From: Saitoella complicata NRRL Y-17804
Lineage: Eukaryota; Ascomycota; Saitoellomycetes; Saitoellales; Saitoellaceae
NCBI RefSeq assembly: GCF_001661265.1
Contig: NW_017566992.1
Coordinates: 651,514-715,513, forward strand
Direction of reading: 5' to 3'
Length of the DNA: 64,000 nucleotides
Under the pieces are notes generated by a model. It was given only the letters and a program-made list of their open reading frames with translations. It was not told the DNA's origin and made no database searches. Below are positions 41,479 through 53,517 of the stretch, in pieces (within the stretch, counting starts at the first letter, position 1; every line of letters begins with the position of its first letter). The position numbers and the translations under genes are program-made.

Positions 41479-44400
41479 TTATCTAAAAGTTCCAAAAGCG
41501 ACACTCCTGGTGTTCTGCCAAAGACTCTGCAACCTCGTGGACCCCGTGCTAACCTTCCTATCCGTAGTCACCTCATTCCTCACAGCCTCCAACCTCCCCT
41601 GCTCGCTCTTCTCATTAACATGATCCTGACACTTACACTCGCACCCCATTCCCATCGCACACCTCTCCTCCCCACCATCCGCAAACCACGATCGCATACA
41701 CGTCGCATGCCCGCCATGGCTACACTCCAAACAAAACACACCAAGCCCGTTCACCGGAATCTCACATAGCGCACATTTCGGCTGACTCCGGATATGCTGA
41801 CAAACATGACACCTGATTTCATCCGGTCCCAGACCTGCTCCACACATCGTACAACATACTCCTAAACCTACAGCGGGGCCGGTTAGTTTCTTCTCGCCGG
41901 GTATATCGGGTATATGATCTCGTTTACCTAGTCCACTATTCTTCTTCACCTCCTGGAAGGTTAGCTCAGGATCGACTTCACCTGCTACCGTTCCATGGCG
42001 GTTGAACTTGAGGAGTTCGAGTCTTGCCTCGAGGAGCCCCCATTGGTAGAGGAATTCGGCATACTCTTCTCTCCAGAGTCGCACTGGTTTGTCTGGCGAA
42101 ACGAGGGGAACGTGTCGTTGATGGCGTTCGTCGTCGAATTCGCCCATGTTCATCATGATCACAGTGACATGTGGGTTACCCGTGTGACTTGGCTCATCAC
42201 GCTCGGAACCGCTAGCACTAGCCGTAATCCTCGTCACTGGCCCCCATGTCACACCGAACCCGCTAGTCCCAGACGACGGACTCGGCTTCTTACTGTTCGG
42301 CGGAGATCCCGGCTGAAGATTCTTTAATGCAACCCCCAATTGACTCTGGTTCGCCCCCGTCGAACTCCTCGAATGATTCCTCACAACCTGCTCCCGCTTC
42401 GGCGATGTTCCCATCAAAGACGCCGCCGCAACCTCTTCCATCGGATTAATATGCCATGGTGCCAAACCCGGCGTGGGCGGCGTCCCATTCCCACCCCGAA
42501 ATAGCTTCGGGAACGCATCAGTCGGTCCAGTGAATGAAGACCCACGACTCGACTCATAAGATCCATACACCGCTAACGGACTCGTCGTAGTCGTAGTACC
42601 CAACGGATGAGGTGACTCCTCCGGCGGATACGGGTGATGATGTGAGACCGAAAAGTAATCCACTGATGGAAAATACTCAAGATTGATCGCCGGAGTCGCG
42701 GGTTGAGTCGAGGACCGCGGTGGGTTCCGTCGAAGTAGCTGTATCGGCGGCGGCCGTTTCCGTTTTGGCTCCTTGAAGACACAGGAGAGCATGGCGAGTG
42801 TCTGGATATCTCCAAGCTTCTCGAAGTGACTGAATATCTCGTCGACCAAAGAACGTCCCATAGGGTGGTTACCCCACCTGACGCGACCATACAGATCAAT
42901 GTGCTGCTTCGGCTCTGCATCCTCGTCACTCACACTAAGACCACTATCTTTTCTTTTGAATAGCGCTGAAGCCTTCCTGGCAACCACCAGGATAGGCCGT
43001 GATGCTCCATCGTCAGGCTCGATGATCTCAAGTGGTACTCCACTATTCAACAACATCTCAGCTAACAACCACACCTCTTCCAAATCTTTCCGTCCCTGCG
43101 TGCGTGCAATCCTCGCATTATGTTGACACAACCGTGGTCCAGTCATGACATACCCTTGCGCCAGCTTCTCATTTACCGGCATGATATGCGAGAAGTCGTG
43201 GATAGAGACGACATTCTTCCTGTTACCAGTCTTGATGGTAGCAGACCGATGTGCTGAATCACCCGAAATCAAACTTGTTCCCAATCTCCTCTGCGACAGT
43301 CTCTCAAGACTCGTGTCGATCTTCCACGATGGCATGACCGGCCTAATCAACAAACTATCATCAGTCCCCGTAGAGCTTGACTCGGCATCTGAATCATCAC
43401 CCGACCCAGCACTCCCCTCACTAGCAAGACTCGCATGCCTCGTGGTCGTCCCAACCACCGGACCCGTACTCAACCTCCCAAACGTCTCGAAATACCGCTG
43501 ATGACCCTTCTCCTCCGTTTTCGAGCCCTCGCCTGTCAAAGTACTGAGGAGCGTAATCTTAGACTCCTGTTTGTTCGGGAAGAAACAAACCAATTTCCCA
43601 TTCCCAGTGAATATTGCGGCGCACTTTTTGGGTAGGGGCACATTCTGCGATTGCTGGATATGCATCTTCTGCCTCTCATCTTCCTGCCCAGCGAACGTGA
43701 CCTCATCATCCGAATCAGACTCATCGGCATCGAATTTCCAATCTTCCTCGTCCTGGACTTCACCGAGTAAATAGCGAATAACAGCCTCCACACACGGCCG
43801 TCCACGCTCGACATGAATCGTAGCAATCTTGTTGAGCGCTTGTAACATCTCATCCAACTTCTCCCCGTGAATCGCCGCATTCCTCTCGAATTCGAAGGTG
43901 GGGGATGCAGTAACTGGATACTCCTCCGGGAACTGTACGTTCATCCGCATAAACGTAGGGTTCGGCGGGGCACCCACGTGTAACGCGATCGTCGCGACAC
44001 GTCCAGCGACGTTGATCTTCTCGAAATTCACTTTTGGAAATTTCTGTCCGATACCACTCAGTTCCTCGCCTAGGTTCTCCGGGCCGTCCCAGCCGAAGGG
44101 ACCGGGTCCTGATGCGGTACTCTTGCCCATTCTCACACCTCTCATCCACATCAAGGGAGTAACTTCCTTCTTCCCCTGTCCACCCTTATGTGTTGTCATG
44201 AATCCACCACCGCCTTGGCCCAACTGACTTCGTTGCTTGTAGAATGCAGTTTGCGAGCGGCCTGTTGAGCCACGGACGTTCGAGAAGGCTGGCGCGAAGG
44301 TCGGTGCAAAGACTGCCGGTCCCTCTTTGTTGGCAACCTCAGGTTCCTTGGAGAACGTTCGGTACTTCGAACCATATCTCGTCAAATGAAACCGGATCGG

Positions 44401-45480
44401 CTTGTCCTTCGTATGCCCCACAGACTTCAGCACCTCATCACTAACAGGCCACAACCGCAGAGTCTGATCCTTCGACCACGTAACGAGTTGAAAATCCCTA
44501 TCATCTACATTGGGATTCTCCGCGCCTCTAGCCCTCCACAAGAACTCCTTCACCTGGTCGTTATGCCCCTCAAATGTATGCACCATCCTCACCGGCTCAT
44601 CCTTCTCGAACTCCCGATCATACAAATAGAGATTATTATCCCCACGTTGCGGCATGAGCCCCAATCCCCAGCCAAACGGCGTATGTCGCGCTCTCCAGAT
44701 AGGCGTATCCGTCCTCATCACCTTCTCCGGCTCATTCGACGGATCATTGAAGTCCCAGAACTTGACGGTCTTGTCGAGGGAACAGGTGATGATCTTACTC
44801 TCCTTCACCCGATTGAAATCAATTCCATAAATCTTCGCATCGTGCGCCTCGATCGTGCGTAACGGCGTCGCACCCTTCCGATCATCCCAAACATGCAAGA
44901 ACCGGTCATGACTCGACGCAAGAATATGATCATTCTGTCTCGACCACTTGACCTGCGTAGCCCCCGCTCTCCAATCACTAAACGAATTAACAGGCCTCCT
45001 CGCATCCCTCATATCCCAACAATGGACATACGAATCAATCGCACAAGTCGCCAAGATGTCCGGATGATGCGCACTAAAATTAATATCCGTAATCGCCCTC
45101 GTATGCCCATGCAACACATGCTCAATCGCCCTCCGACTCGGCATCGCCAAGTTCCATACCATAGCTTTCTGGTTACTCGTGCTCACGACCCAATAGTCGC
45201 GTGCGGCATGGGGGTTCCACTGCACGTCGGCGACTTCCCAGGTTGTTAGGTGGTGGAGGTAGCGGGGTGGGTCGTAAGGGTTGTCGAGGTCGATGATGAG
45301 GAGGCCTTTGCGGGAGGCGAGAACGACATCGCGACCGGAGGGGGAGATGGAGAGGGAGCCCACGGGTTCGGGGACTTCGATGGTCATTTGACGACCGAAG
45401 GTTGGGGAGTTGAACGGGGACTCCTTCGTTGCGGCATCGGCGTGGATCGAGGATGAGCTTTGATCGAGGCCATGGCCCAT
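41479..45480 (-). CDS. WDR59/Mtc5-like GATOR2 (SEACAT) subunit
   Basis: Component of the vacuole/lysosome-associated complex that relays amino-acid status to TORC1. Intronless, 1333 aa. WD40 repeats occupy about residues 45-390 (for example HTRAITDINFSAHHPDILAT and LDKTVKFWDF). An RWD-type domain follows at about 480-600 (NVQFPEEYPVTASPTFEF). The long middle is low-complexity. The C terminus (about 1190-1285) is a zinc-binding RING-like module with CCTMCGAGLGPDEIRCHVC, CALCEIPVNGLGVFCLEC and GHATCMRSWF, as in WDR59. Domain order and size agree with fungal Mtc5/Sea3. It lies head to head with the GH76 gene across 853 bp. Confidence 0.93.
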   Translation of the reverse strand: MGHGLDQSSSSIHADAATKESPFNSPTFGRQMTIEVPEPVGSLSISPSGRDVVLASRKGLLIIDLDNPYDPPRYLHHLTTWEVADVQWNPHAARDYWVVSTSNQKAMVWNLAMPSRRAIEHVLHGHTRAITDINFSAHHPDILATCAIDSYVHCWDMRDARRPVNSFSDWRAGATQVKWSRQNDHILASSHDRFLHVWDDRKGATPLRTIEAHDAKIYGIDFNRVKESKIITCSLDKTVKFWDFNDPSNEPEKVMRTDTPIWRARHTPFGWGLGLMPQRGDNNLYLYDREFEKDEPVRMVHTFEGHNDQVKEFLWRARGAENPNVDDRDFQLVTWSKDQTLRLWPVSDEVLKSVGHTKDKPIRFHLTRYGSKYRTFSKEPEVANKEGPAVFAPTFAPAFSNVRGSTGRSQTAFYKQRSQLGQGGGGFMTTHKGGQGKKEVTPLMWMRGVRMGKSTASGPGPFGWDGPENLGEELSGIGQKFPKVNFEKINVAGRVATIALHVGAPPNPTFMRMNVQFPEEYPVTASPTFEFERNAAIHGEKLDEMLQALNKIATIHVERGRPCVEAVIRYLLGEVQDEEDWKFDADESDSDDEVTFAGQEDERQKMHIQQSQNVPLPKKCAAIFTGNGKLVCFFPNKQESKITLLSTLTGEGSKTEEKGHQRYFETFGRLSTGPVVGTTTRHASLASEGSAGSGDDSDAESSSTGTDDSLLIRPVMPSWKIDTSLERLSQRRLGTSLISGDSAHRSATIKTGNRKNVVSIHDFSHIMPVNEKLAQGYVMTGPRLCQHNARIARTQGRKDLEEVWLLAEMLLNSGVPLEIIEPDDGASRPILVVARKASALFKRKDSGLSVSDEDAEPKQHIDLYGRVRWGNHPMGRSLVDEIFSHFEKLGDIQTLAMLSCVFKEPKRKRPPPIQLLRRNPPRSSTQPATPAINLEYFPSVDYFSVSHHHPYPPEESPHPLGTTTTTSPLAVYGSYESSRGSSFTGPTDAFPKLFRGGNGTPPTPGLAPWHINPMEEVAAASLMGTSPKREQVVRNHSRSSTGANQSQLGVALKNLQPGSPPNSKKPSPSSGTSGFGVTWGPVTRITASASGSERDEPSHTGNPHVTVIMMNMGEFDDERHQRHVPLVSPDKPVRLWREEYAEFLYQWGLLEARLELLKFNRHGTVAGEVDPELTFQEVKKNSGLGKRDHIPDIPGEKKLTGPAVGLGVCCTMCGAGLGPDEIRCHVCQHIRSQPKCALCEIPVNGLGVFCLECSHGGHATCMRSWFADGGEERCAMGMGCECKCQDHVNEKSEQGRLEAVRNEVTTDRKVSTGSTRLQSLWQNTRSVAFGTFR

Positions 45481-46333
45481 GATCGCAGTATGACCGCTCG
45501 CGAACGGCCCAGGCGGTTCTCTAGATGATTATTGAGACCGAGGATATATGCGCCAGCGCTTTGAATGGTCCTTCGAGATGGGAGAAGTCGATGTTCCCCG
45601 TTACCGGTATCTCGTGTCGAGCATTGTGCACAGACTGGGGTGCATTGCACGTGCGCCATGCGTGGGAATATTCAATCTGGGGAATTCGCAGCGTTTACTC
45701 CCGGAGAATGTTACAAGGGCAATCAACCGCATTTACGTCCAGGCGAAGCTCGCAATCGTGAAGCCGAACGCTCCGATTATAGACGGTCACGTCCCGCACG
45801 GATACCGGTATCGTCAATTTCCGACCGAACAGTAACGGAAACAGCCCGCGATTACTGCAACTGCAGCCAAAAGTAATCAGACGATTTGAGTTCTGTCACT
45901 TCACGACAGTTGCGGTCACAACCCGCTTTACCTCGGGCCATCAGGAGTTTCAACTTGAGATGAGATAGCCGTATCGATATGGTATGAGCGTCTCGGTACC
46001 GACGACGTTCATTGTTGACGGAAGGGGGGTGGTTATTTGTAAGTGGCTCAATTTGGTTCAGTCGCCAAGCCTCGATCCACCTCCATGCAGATTTGCCGCC
46101 GATTCCCGCTCAAACAGAAACACTCCTTCAAGAAAGCAAATAACCACCAGAACAGAACACCAAGGCCAACGGTTCAAGGTCTGTACATCCAAGAAGAAGC
46201 AACAGGCTTCACTTCTTTCTTTACCTCTTTCTTGTTCCAGCGCCGTCTTCAGCGTCGACGTCGCTCTACACCACTCGCTTCACGACTACACACAACGCGT
46301 CCGGTGATCAATCGTCAGGAGGAATTTATATCT
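45481..46333. promoter_or_regulatory. Divergent promoter WDR59/GH76
   Basis: 853 bp between the start codons of two divergent genes. Short frames at 45525-45876 are not supported. The GH76 frame is open upstream to 46043 but that part looks like leader sequence. Confidence 0.45.
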
Positions 46334-47704
46334 ATGTTGAGCACGCTCGTTACGTCGCTCCTCGCGGCAGCGTCCGTCTTGACCCGCGTTAACGCCGTCA
46401 CCATCGACGCCTCTTCCCAATCATCCCTCACCAATGGCTCCTATCAGACCGTTAAGGGTATCATGAACTACTATCACGGAGACGAAATCGGAGAAACACC
46501 CGGTCTCTTCCCCGCTCCCGCATACTGGTGGGAATCTGGAGCAGCATGGAATACTCTCATCGAGTACTACGCTTACACCGGCGACGACACATGGAACAAC
46601 CAGACAATGAAGTCGTTGTTGTTCCAGGTTGGTCCGGATGATGATTACATGCCCCTCAACCAGACCACGTCCGAAGGAAACGATGACCACGGGTTCTGGG
46701 GTATCGCAGCTATGTCAGCAGCCGAGAATAACTTCCCCAACCCAGCCTCCGACGAACCTCAATGGCTCGCCCTCGCACAGGCCGTATTCAACCGCATGGC
46801 TTCCCGCTGGGACGACGAGAACTGCAACGGTGGTCTCCGCTGGCAAATTTTCCAGTTCAACAACGGGTACAAATACAAGAACTCTATCTCTAACGGAGTG
46901 TTCTTCAACCTCGCCGCACGTCTCGCTCGTTATACCGGTAACCAGACCTACGCCGACTGGGCCCAAAAGACCTGGGATTGGACCGTCGACATCGGTTTGA
47001 TCAACAAGACCGCCAACTGGGCCATCTACGATGGTGCCAACGTCCCCAACTGCTCGACCGATACCTTCGATACCATCCAATGGACCTACAACAACGGAAT
47101 GTACCTCGGTGGAGCCGCATTCATGTACAACTACACCAATGGCAACTCCACCTGGAAATCCTACACCCAATCCCTCCTCGACTCCGCCGAGCTTTTCTTT
47201 TTCGTCAACTCGACAGTCCTGTACGAACCCGCCTGCGAACCCTCCCAAACCTGCGACTACGACCAAACGTCCTTCAAGGGGTATCTGTCCCAGCAGTTGA
47301 ACTACGCCGCAAAGGTGGCGCCGTTCACCGCAAACCAAGTCCACACACTCCTCGCCTCCTCCGCCGAAGCAGCCGGTCTGTCTTGCTCCGGTGGCACAGA
47401 TGGCATTACCTGCGGTAATCGCTGGTACGAATACACCTGGGACGGTGACTACGGTCTCGGTGAGCAAATCTCTGCCGCGGACGTAGTACTTGCTTCTCTT
47501 TCCCGATTCGCACCGCAGTACCCACTCACGGCTAATAATGGGGGGACGAGCGCGGGTGATCCGAGTGCGGGGACGAGTGATGATAGTAGTACGAGTGCGG
47601 CGACGAGTACGACTGCTAGTACGAAGGATAAGGCGTTGGGTGGGTTGTTGACTGTTGTTTTGAGTTTGGGGGTTCTTGCTGGTGGTGGGTGGTTGGCCAT
47701 TTAA
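46334..47704 (+). CDS. GH76 endo-alpha-1,6-mannanase, GPI-type (Dfg5/Dcw1)
   Basis: Surface enzyme of the Dfg5/Dcw1 group, thought to transfer GPI-linked glycoproteins into the wall by acting on alpha-1,6-mannose. Intronless. The Met at 46334 opens a signal peptide (MLSTLVTSLLAAASVLTRVNA); the frame extends upstream, but that sequence is basic and leader-like, so the inner start is chosen, giving 456 aa. The catalytic pair is D117/D118 in SEGNDDHGFWG. Other family blocks are YWWESGAAWNTLIEYY, CNGGLRWQIF and TIQWTYNNGMYLGGAAFMY. The C-terminal Ser/Thr-rich stretch ends in a hydrophobic GPI signal (GGLLTVVLSLGVLAGGGWLAI region). Multiple N-glycosylation sites are present. Confidence 0.93.
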   Translation: MLSTLVTSLLAAASVLTRVNAVTIDASSQSSLTNGSYQTVKGIMNYYHGDEIGETPGLFPAPAYWWESGAAWNTLIEYYAYTGDDTWNNQTMKSLLFQVGPDDDYMPLNQTTSEGNDDHGFWGIAAMSAAENNFPNPASDEPQWLALAQAVFNRMASRWDDENCNGGLRWQIFQFNNGYKYKNSISNGVFFNLAARLARYTGNQTYADWAQKTWDWTVDIGLINKTANWAIYDGANVPNCSTDTFDTIQWTYNNGMYLGGAAFMYNYTNGNSTWKSYTQSLLDSAELFFFVNSTVLYEPACEPSQTCDYDQTSFKGYLSQQLNYAAKVAPFTANQVHTLLASSAEAAGLSCSGGTDGITCGNRWYEYTWDGDYGLGEQISAADVVLASLSRFAPQYPLTANNGGTSAGDPSAGTSDDSSTSAATSTTASTKDKALGGLLTVVLSLGVLAGGGWLAI

Positions 47705-50220
47705 GAAGCGAGTTTAAGCTCGCTCGAGCCGGGAAGCCTGCTTGGTTATGGGAAGAGTGTGGGAAAGACATTGCAAATGAACAGTCAACTATATTGGCCC
47801 GGATCGGACGTTTTTTTCGCATAGCTCTATAGGTATCTTACACATGGGTGGTGCAACAGATGATTCTCCTTCCGTTGTTCTCGCATGCAATTTTGGTCAT
47901 GGTCATTCTTGGATGTGGTTCTCGTACATTTCGGGCTTCGACTTGACTGTATTGGATGTCGTAATAGGGGATGTAGAAAGACCCTTAATCTCTGCACTCT
48001 ACCCAATTGCCATGGATTAGGTCAACGTCAGGTAAGCATGCCGCACACACAGCAGTTGCCAGGCCGTGGGTAAGCTCAAGTGCAATTACCCGGCGGACAT
48101 GTGAACGTGTATGCCCCGAAAATGACGTGAGATCGACACGCCTGAGAAAAGTAACACGCAACTCAGTATTCCCATAAAAGCACAATCTCCGACACCATGT
48201 CGCGGGCCGCCGGCGTTACCGTTTTCTAGTGCAGCAGCTCACGTAAAGGGCTGCTCCGTTCATGGATCTGGGCCAAAGAGCGTGTCAGCTCAACCTTATT
48301 GAGCCCCGAGCCCTGCATATGCCTCGCCTCGTACGTTGTCTTGCAATTGGCTGGATAGAGTTTACCTTAGCCACGGTCAAATCAACATTACATCGAAAAT
48401 GCCTCAGTGAGATCAATGGAACAACCCGTGCGGGTACTTCCGGGAGATGTTCCCCGCACTTCCCCGATCGCCCGCGAAGCTTAAGTCCGAAGTTCTCCCG
48501 TGCGTGTCATGCGAGCTGGCGTGTGAGGCTTGCCCCCGAAGCTAGCCAGCTGCGCATCTGCAGAAGTGCTTTGCTCACGTCCATTACCTCACCTCCCGCG
48601 GAGCTTCCCACGATCGAACTGGACCGACCCGTGCGTTCACACGGGGTTTCGCGGGGATTGGCAATCGCACACCGGTATCGGAAGCATGCTTGCAACGTCT
48701 GAGTGCAGACCGTGTGTGTTCCTGGCGCGTGCATGGCAGAGTTGGGCGGCTTCGACTTCAGGCTGAAATGTGCGGTGTGGCGTTCCGACAGCTGCTGCAG
48801 ATGCGCGTGTGGATAAGAAGGAGAAGCTGACGAAGCTGGAAGGGATTGGATGCCATTGTCGCTGAACGATGATGAGGTTTACAGTTGTGCGATTGACGTA
48901 TCCATGACTCAGCTGCTGGCGCCGACCGCAGAATCTCCATCGAGACTGCTGGACTTTCGTACGCCAAGTCGTAGAATTGCATTGATCTTCAGGCCCTGCT
49001 GCTTCAAGTGGGTAAGACGCGTGCAAGTACCTGTAGACACTACTCCGGAGATGAAGGAATACGCATGAGACTTGGAGAAGGAATTTTAAGTCTCCTGAGA
49101 CTTCGACGGCGGCCGCGGAGGGCCTGTCAATTCAAACTCGAGCTGCGGCCGGCAGGCAAATTAGTCAGCGCTCTCCCCGTGCCCGTGGTCAATTCACTCG
49201 TAAACGCAAGCAAAGAAGCGCAGAGCACACGAGCACAAGCCGTCGTACTCCTATCGATTAACCAGCTAAAATCAAGGTAGACTTTCCCTAGCTTTTAGTC
49301 CGTCCGGTTTTGTGTGCCATTTTCGGGGGATTCAGTCGCGCTAAAGGAGGCTTGAGTGCCGCACCGACACCGTTAGTGCACAAGGTCTACCTGGGAGAGG
49401 CACGAGCTGTATCTGGCCAGTTGCTGCTGTACTCCAGCCTGTATCGATCTGTTGTCGTTCAAGGAAGCAGTCGGACCTTTTCGATCTCGGACGGAGTTTT
49501 ACACATTCGATCAGCACGACCAGCGTCAGCGGCTCACCTCCGAACTTTCTTCAACCTTAATTTTGACGCCGGGACAGCTGAGAGACCTCAAATCCGCACA
49601 CCCTTGCGAAAAAGTCCGGAGGCACTCGCGCTCTGCTCCCGCCTCTTCCAATCTATTTGTGGGACTGAACCTTTGGCACGCAACTCATCCAGCTGCTGTC
49701 TTGCGTTTGACTTATAGTCAGCACCCTTGACCCGTGACGGCAAAAAGTGGTCGATCACACAAACGGCAGGCCTGAAGCGACACATTCCAAACTACGACCG
49801 GACTCTCAGCATCATCCTAGCGAGTTGAGAGCTTATTCTTGAATCGCGCGGAGGACTTGCAGAATTTCAGTGTTCCTCATTCTGTGAGCTTAACACCACG
49901 CACCGAACAGTCGGCACCAGCTGTACCCACTTTGTTTCAACTTGCGACTGCGGCCGCAATCGATCGAGAAGCAACACACATTCGGACGTCAACGGTTAAA
50001 GCTCGGTACTCGTGAAATCACGAGCTTCATTCCTAGCGTTTCGGCACTTGTACGTTCGACAACGAGCATTCAACTTTGCGACTCGACTTAAATCACACCC
50101 TTCACGCACACCGCGCACGAGCACGAAATCTAAGTTCGCCAACTCTTCAATTCAATTGCTTACACCCATCTCGTTAATCACAGTCATCAACAAGCAGTAC
50201 AGGCAGAACCGACACTATCC
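47705..50220. other. 2.5-kb upstream region of AreA-type gene
   Basis: The largest gene-free stretch apart from the transposon region. The part nearest the GATA gene (about 49.8-50.2 kb) probably includes a long 5' leader. No repeat, RNA gene or convincing ORF was seen. Candidate frames (48262-48702, 49310-49717) overlap frames on other strands and lack features. Confidence 0.45.
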
Positions 50221-53186
50221 ATGTCCTTCAGCAGCAGTAACTTCGGATCCGGAGACGCCACATCCCCCTCCTCCTTCGCCAACCAACAACTCCCAAACCT
50301 ATCAATCAACACCTCCGGCTCGTCACAAGTCACCGTATGCTCCCCTCACGACCAAATACTCGACCATACATATTTCCAAATGTCGCCGCAGGAAACAGGC
50401 GCTGGAATGAACATGAACAGTCGACCATCGCCAACGGCAACCTCGGGGATGCAAGGAGGAGCGACTGAAGAGGAAATGGCGATGGCGAAGGAAGATCCAC
50501 TCGCGGCGCAGGTATGGAGGATGTACGCGAAAGCGAAAACGGCGTTACCGAATAGTGCACGAATGGAGAATTTGACGTGGAGGATGATGGCGATGAACCT
50601 CAGGAAGAAGAAAGAGGCGGAGGAGAGGGCGGGAAGGTATGCTTAGTTCGTTTCACGGCATGGGAATGCCTTTGGCTAATTGGACATTACAGAAGTGCGG
50701 AAGCATCCCGCAGAAACTCGATTGAGCACGCTACTGTTTCGGCGTCAATATCCTCCTCGTTCGGAAACAACTACACCAACAACGACCCAGACGCCATGTT
50801 TGTCGATGATCTTGTCAATATGTCACCCAGTGGTACCATGTCACCATTGGAGGAGAACCATTCGACAAGTCAGGCGATTCCAATCGGGGCGGGGTCTAGA
50901 GGAAGTTTACCCCCGTTGAAGGAGGGCGAGGTGTTGGAGCACACGCAGATGGAGACTGTCTCGCAGGGGAGGCCAGAGTATAGTTATTTGCATCATGCGT
51001 TGAAGGGGACGGATATGGATCCATCGAAACAGAACCGCAAACGCGCAGCAGATTTCTCGCCAAAGGTTGCTCCGGTTGCTCCGCTTGCGAGTATCACCAT
51101 CCCCAATGATCCGGAGGTTGAGCCTACGGTCTACAACCTCGAGCCACCGGATGCACCACCATCCTTCCCTCTCCAGACATCACACCCAGGAAACTTCCCA
51201 TACGGACTCGACCCACTCGCCATGGAAGGGCCGGAAGGAATTATCACACCGCATCCTGGCTCAATTCCCAGCCAAAACGCGTTCTCCTTCTCCAACTCTT
51301 TCCACCAACCCAGCAGTTTCCCGCAGATGTGTAACAGTCTCTCTTCATCCGTGCAGAGCGAACAGGTGTTTTCACCACCGGGCAGTCAGCCTACGAGTCG
51401 GGTTAGCACGCCGTATGCGATGCAGGAGACGGCGGATAGCATGTATTTCCCGAGTTATCCGCAGGACCACTCGGTTAGTTCATCGGTCAATATGCCGTTT
51501 GGGTCACACCATATGTCGGGGTCTTTCATGCCGGGGAGTGCCCAGTCTGGTTTCGATATGAACATGGTGTTTTCGCCTCAGGATAATGAGGTGTATATCC
51601 CTGGTGATGGCGGCGCGAGTGCACCGACCAGTCTGCCAACGAGTCAGTACGGAAGTCCGATCGCGGAGTTTCCGCAGCATGTCAACCCGCGTCAAGTATT
51701 GACGGGGGGATTTGGTGGTGCACCGCATAGGAATGTCACGTTTGGGTTTGGCGATGAGGAGGAGAACGATGATGGTTCAGGCGCGAGAGGAAGGGGATCG
51801 AGGAGTAGCAGTGGTACCACCACGCCGAACCAGCAGTATGGTGATTTTCAGTTCAACGTACCGAAGAAACCGGAGTCTCAGCCGATGGCACAGCCGATGG
51901 TTAACCCCAGGTTTGGCACCGCGATGGGAATCGATACTTCGAGATCTTCGTCGTTTAGTGCGAGTTATGGACGGTCACCGACGGTATCGTCGTTCGCGGC
52001 AATGCACACGCAACCCAACCCAACGAGAAAAGTCACGATTGCCGCACCGGATGATATGCGTCCCATGCCTACCACGGCACCACACAGGCGTACGGGATCC
52101 ATCTCGGCTGGAGCTGGACGGAGTCGTAAGGCGGCCATCCAGCGAACGAACTCGACGCCCAACACGATGGCGATGGCGAAGGAGGCTATGAGTGCCGCTG
52201 CGAAACGGGCACAGTCGAACCCGTGTTCGCCGCCTGAGGTGCATCGGTCCTTACCCCCTGGCACTGCTAGCGGAACGGGTTCTGCGGGAGCATCGAGTCA
52301 GGGTGCGTCGCCGGCGAGTGCGAGTGACAAGAACACGCCGCCAGCTGATACGAAAGCTGAGAAGGCTGGCAAGTCGCAGAATGGCGTCACGAGTTGTACG
52401 AACTGTGGGACGACTACTACTCCGTTATGGAGAAGGAACCCCGAGGGACAGCCGTTGTGTAATGCCTGTGGTTTGTTCTTGAAGTTGCATGGCGTCGTGC
52501 GTCCGCTATCACTGAAGACGGATGTCATCAAGAAGCGTAACAGAGGAAACCCCTCCAGCTCTAACACGGCTGCACCGCAGTCCGGTTCTGGTCCAGTTGC
52601 TGTACCTGGTGCTGGTGCTGGCTCGCGAGCCGCGAAGAAGCCCATTTCCAGGAAGAACTCCGCGGGAAGCATTACCGGGAATCTTGCGCAATCCCTCAAG
52701 ATGACGAGTTTGAGTAGTTCTCCTGCACTGTCGATGTCAATGGGCCAGTCCAACACCGCAGCAATCGCAATCCCCGCAAGTACCTCACCAGATGACAACG
52801 TCTCCATGCCGACCTCCCTTCCCGGCAGTTTCGGTGCCCACCACACTAACTCCTTCATTGGTTCATACCAGAGTCAACATCACCACATGCCACCTCAGTC
52901 TCAACCGCAGTCGCTCCAGCATACGCCAACACCGACGCCAACACCGACCCCCGCTCAATACGTCGTGCATAAACGCCAGCGAACGGATCAGACGAGGGAA
53001 GAGGCAATGCACGGCACCGAAATGGAAATGGCGGATGACAATGGTGCGCAGTTTGCGTCTATGAGTATGCCGAACTCGATGCCTGCGAATATGGGGGCGA
53101 TGCATATGCCTGGTGGTCAAGGCCATGGTGCTGGTGCTGGTGGTCCGGGGGCGGATGAATGGGAGTGGTTGACGATGGTGATGTGA
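50221..53186 (+). CDS. AreA/NIT2-type GATA nitrogen regulator
   Basis: Global activator of nitrogen catabolic genes. Exons 50221-50636 and 50693-53186 (56-nt intron) give 969 aa. Residues about 98-124 carry the AreA N-terminal signature ([20 protein letters not shown] then LTWRMM). The single GATA zinc finger at about residues 706-735 reads [20 protein letters not shown] and [13 protein letters not shown], followed by the basic KKRNRG tail. The extreme C terminus is [10 protein letters not shown], matching the WEWLTM box that binds the Nmr repressor in ascomycetes. The remainder is Ser/Pro/Gln-rich and disordered. An upstream region of 2.5 kb without genes suggests complex control. Confidence 0.95.
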
Positions 53187-53517
53187 AGTCGTCGTCGACC
53201 GTTTTTGTGATTTTCCTGGCTACATATCATTACGCACCTGGGCCAGTTTTGTTTCTTTTTGTTTTCTTGCTGCAATCGGAGGATGGGTCTGTGTTTTACA
53301 TTTAATGGGCCGGGAGTTTGTTTTCGCAAGCGGGGTGCGATGGTAGATGGGGTTTTTGGAGATTGGAGAAGTTGGTATTGGCATAGACGATATTGATACG
53401 TACGCGTTGTGTTTTTCTTACATCCTATTTCTTTGCAGCTGTTTAAGTTTTTACCCATATATCATTTTCGAACGATGTTTGCGAATATTACTATTCTAAC
53501 TCAACTTCTCGAGTGCT
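53187..53517. other. Convergent 3' region
   Basis: T-rich sequence between the 3' ends of the GATA gene and the aminopeptidase gene. No gene was seen. Confidence 0.5.

Noticed and set aside
46043-46333. N-terminal extension of the GH76 frame by 97 codons
   Set aside because: The extension is basic and low-quality and would bury the signal peptide. The inner Met gives a normal secretory start.
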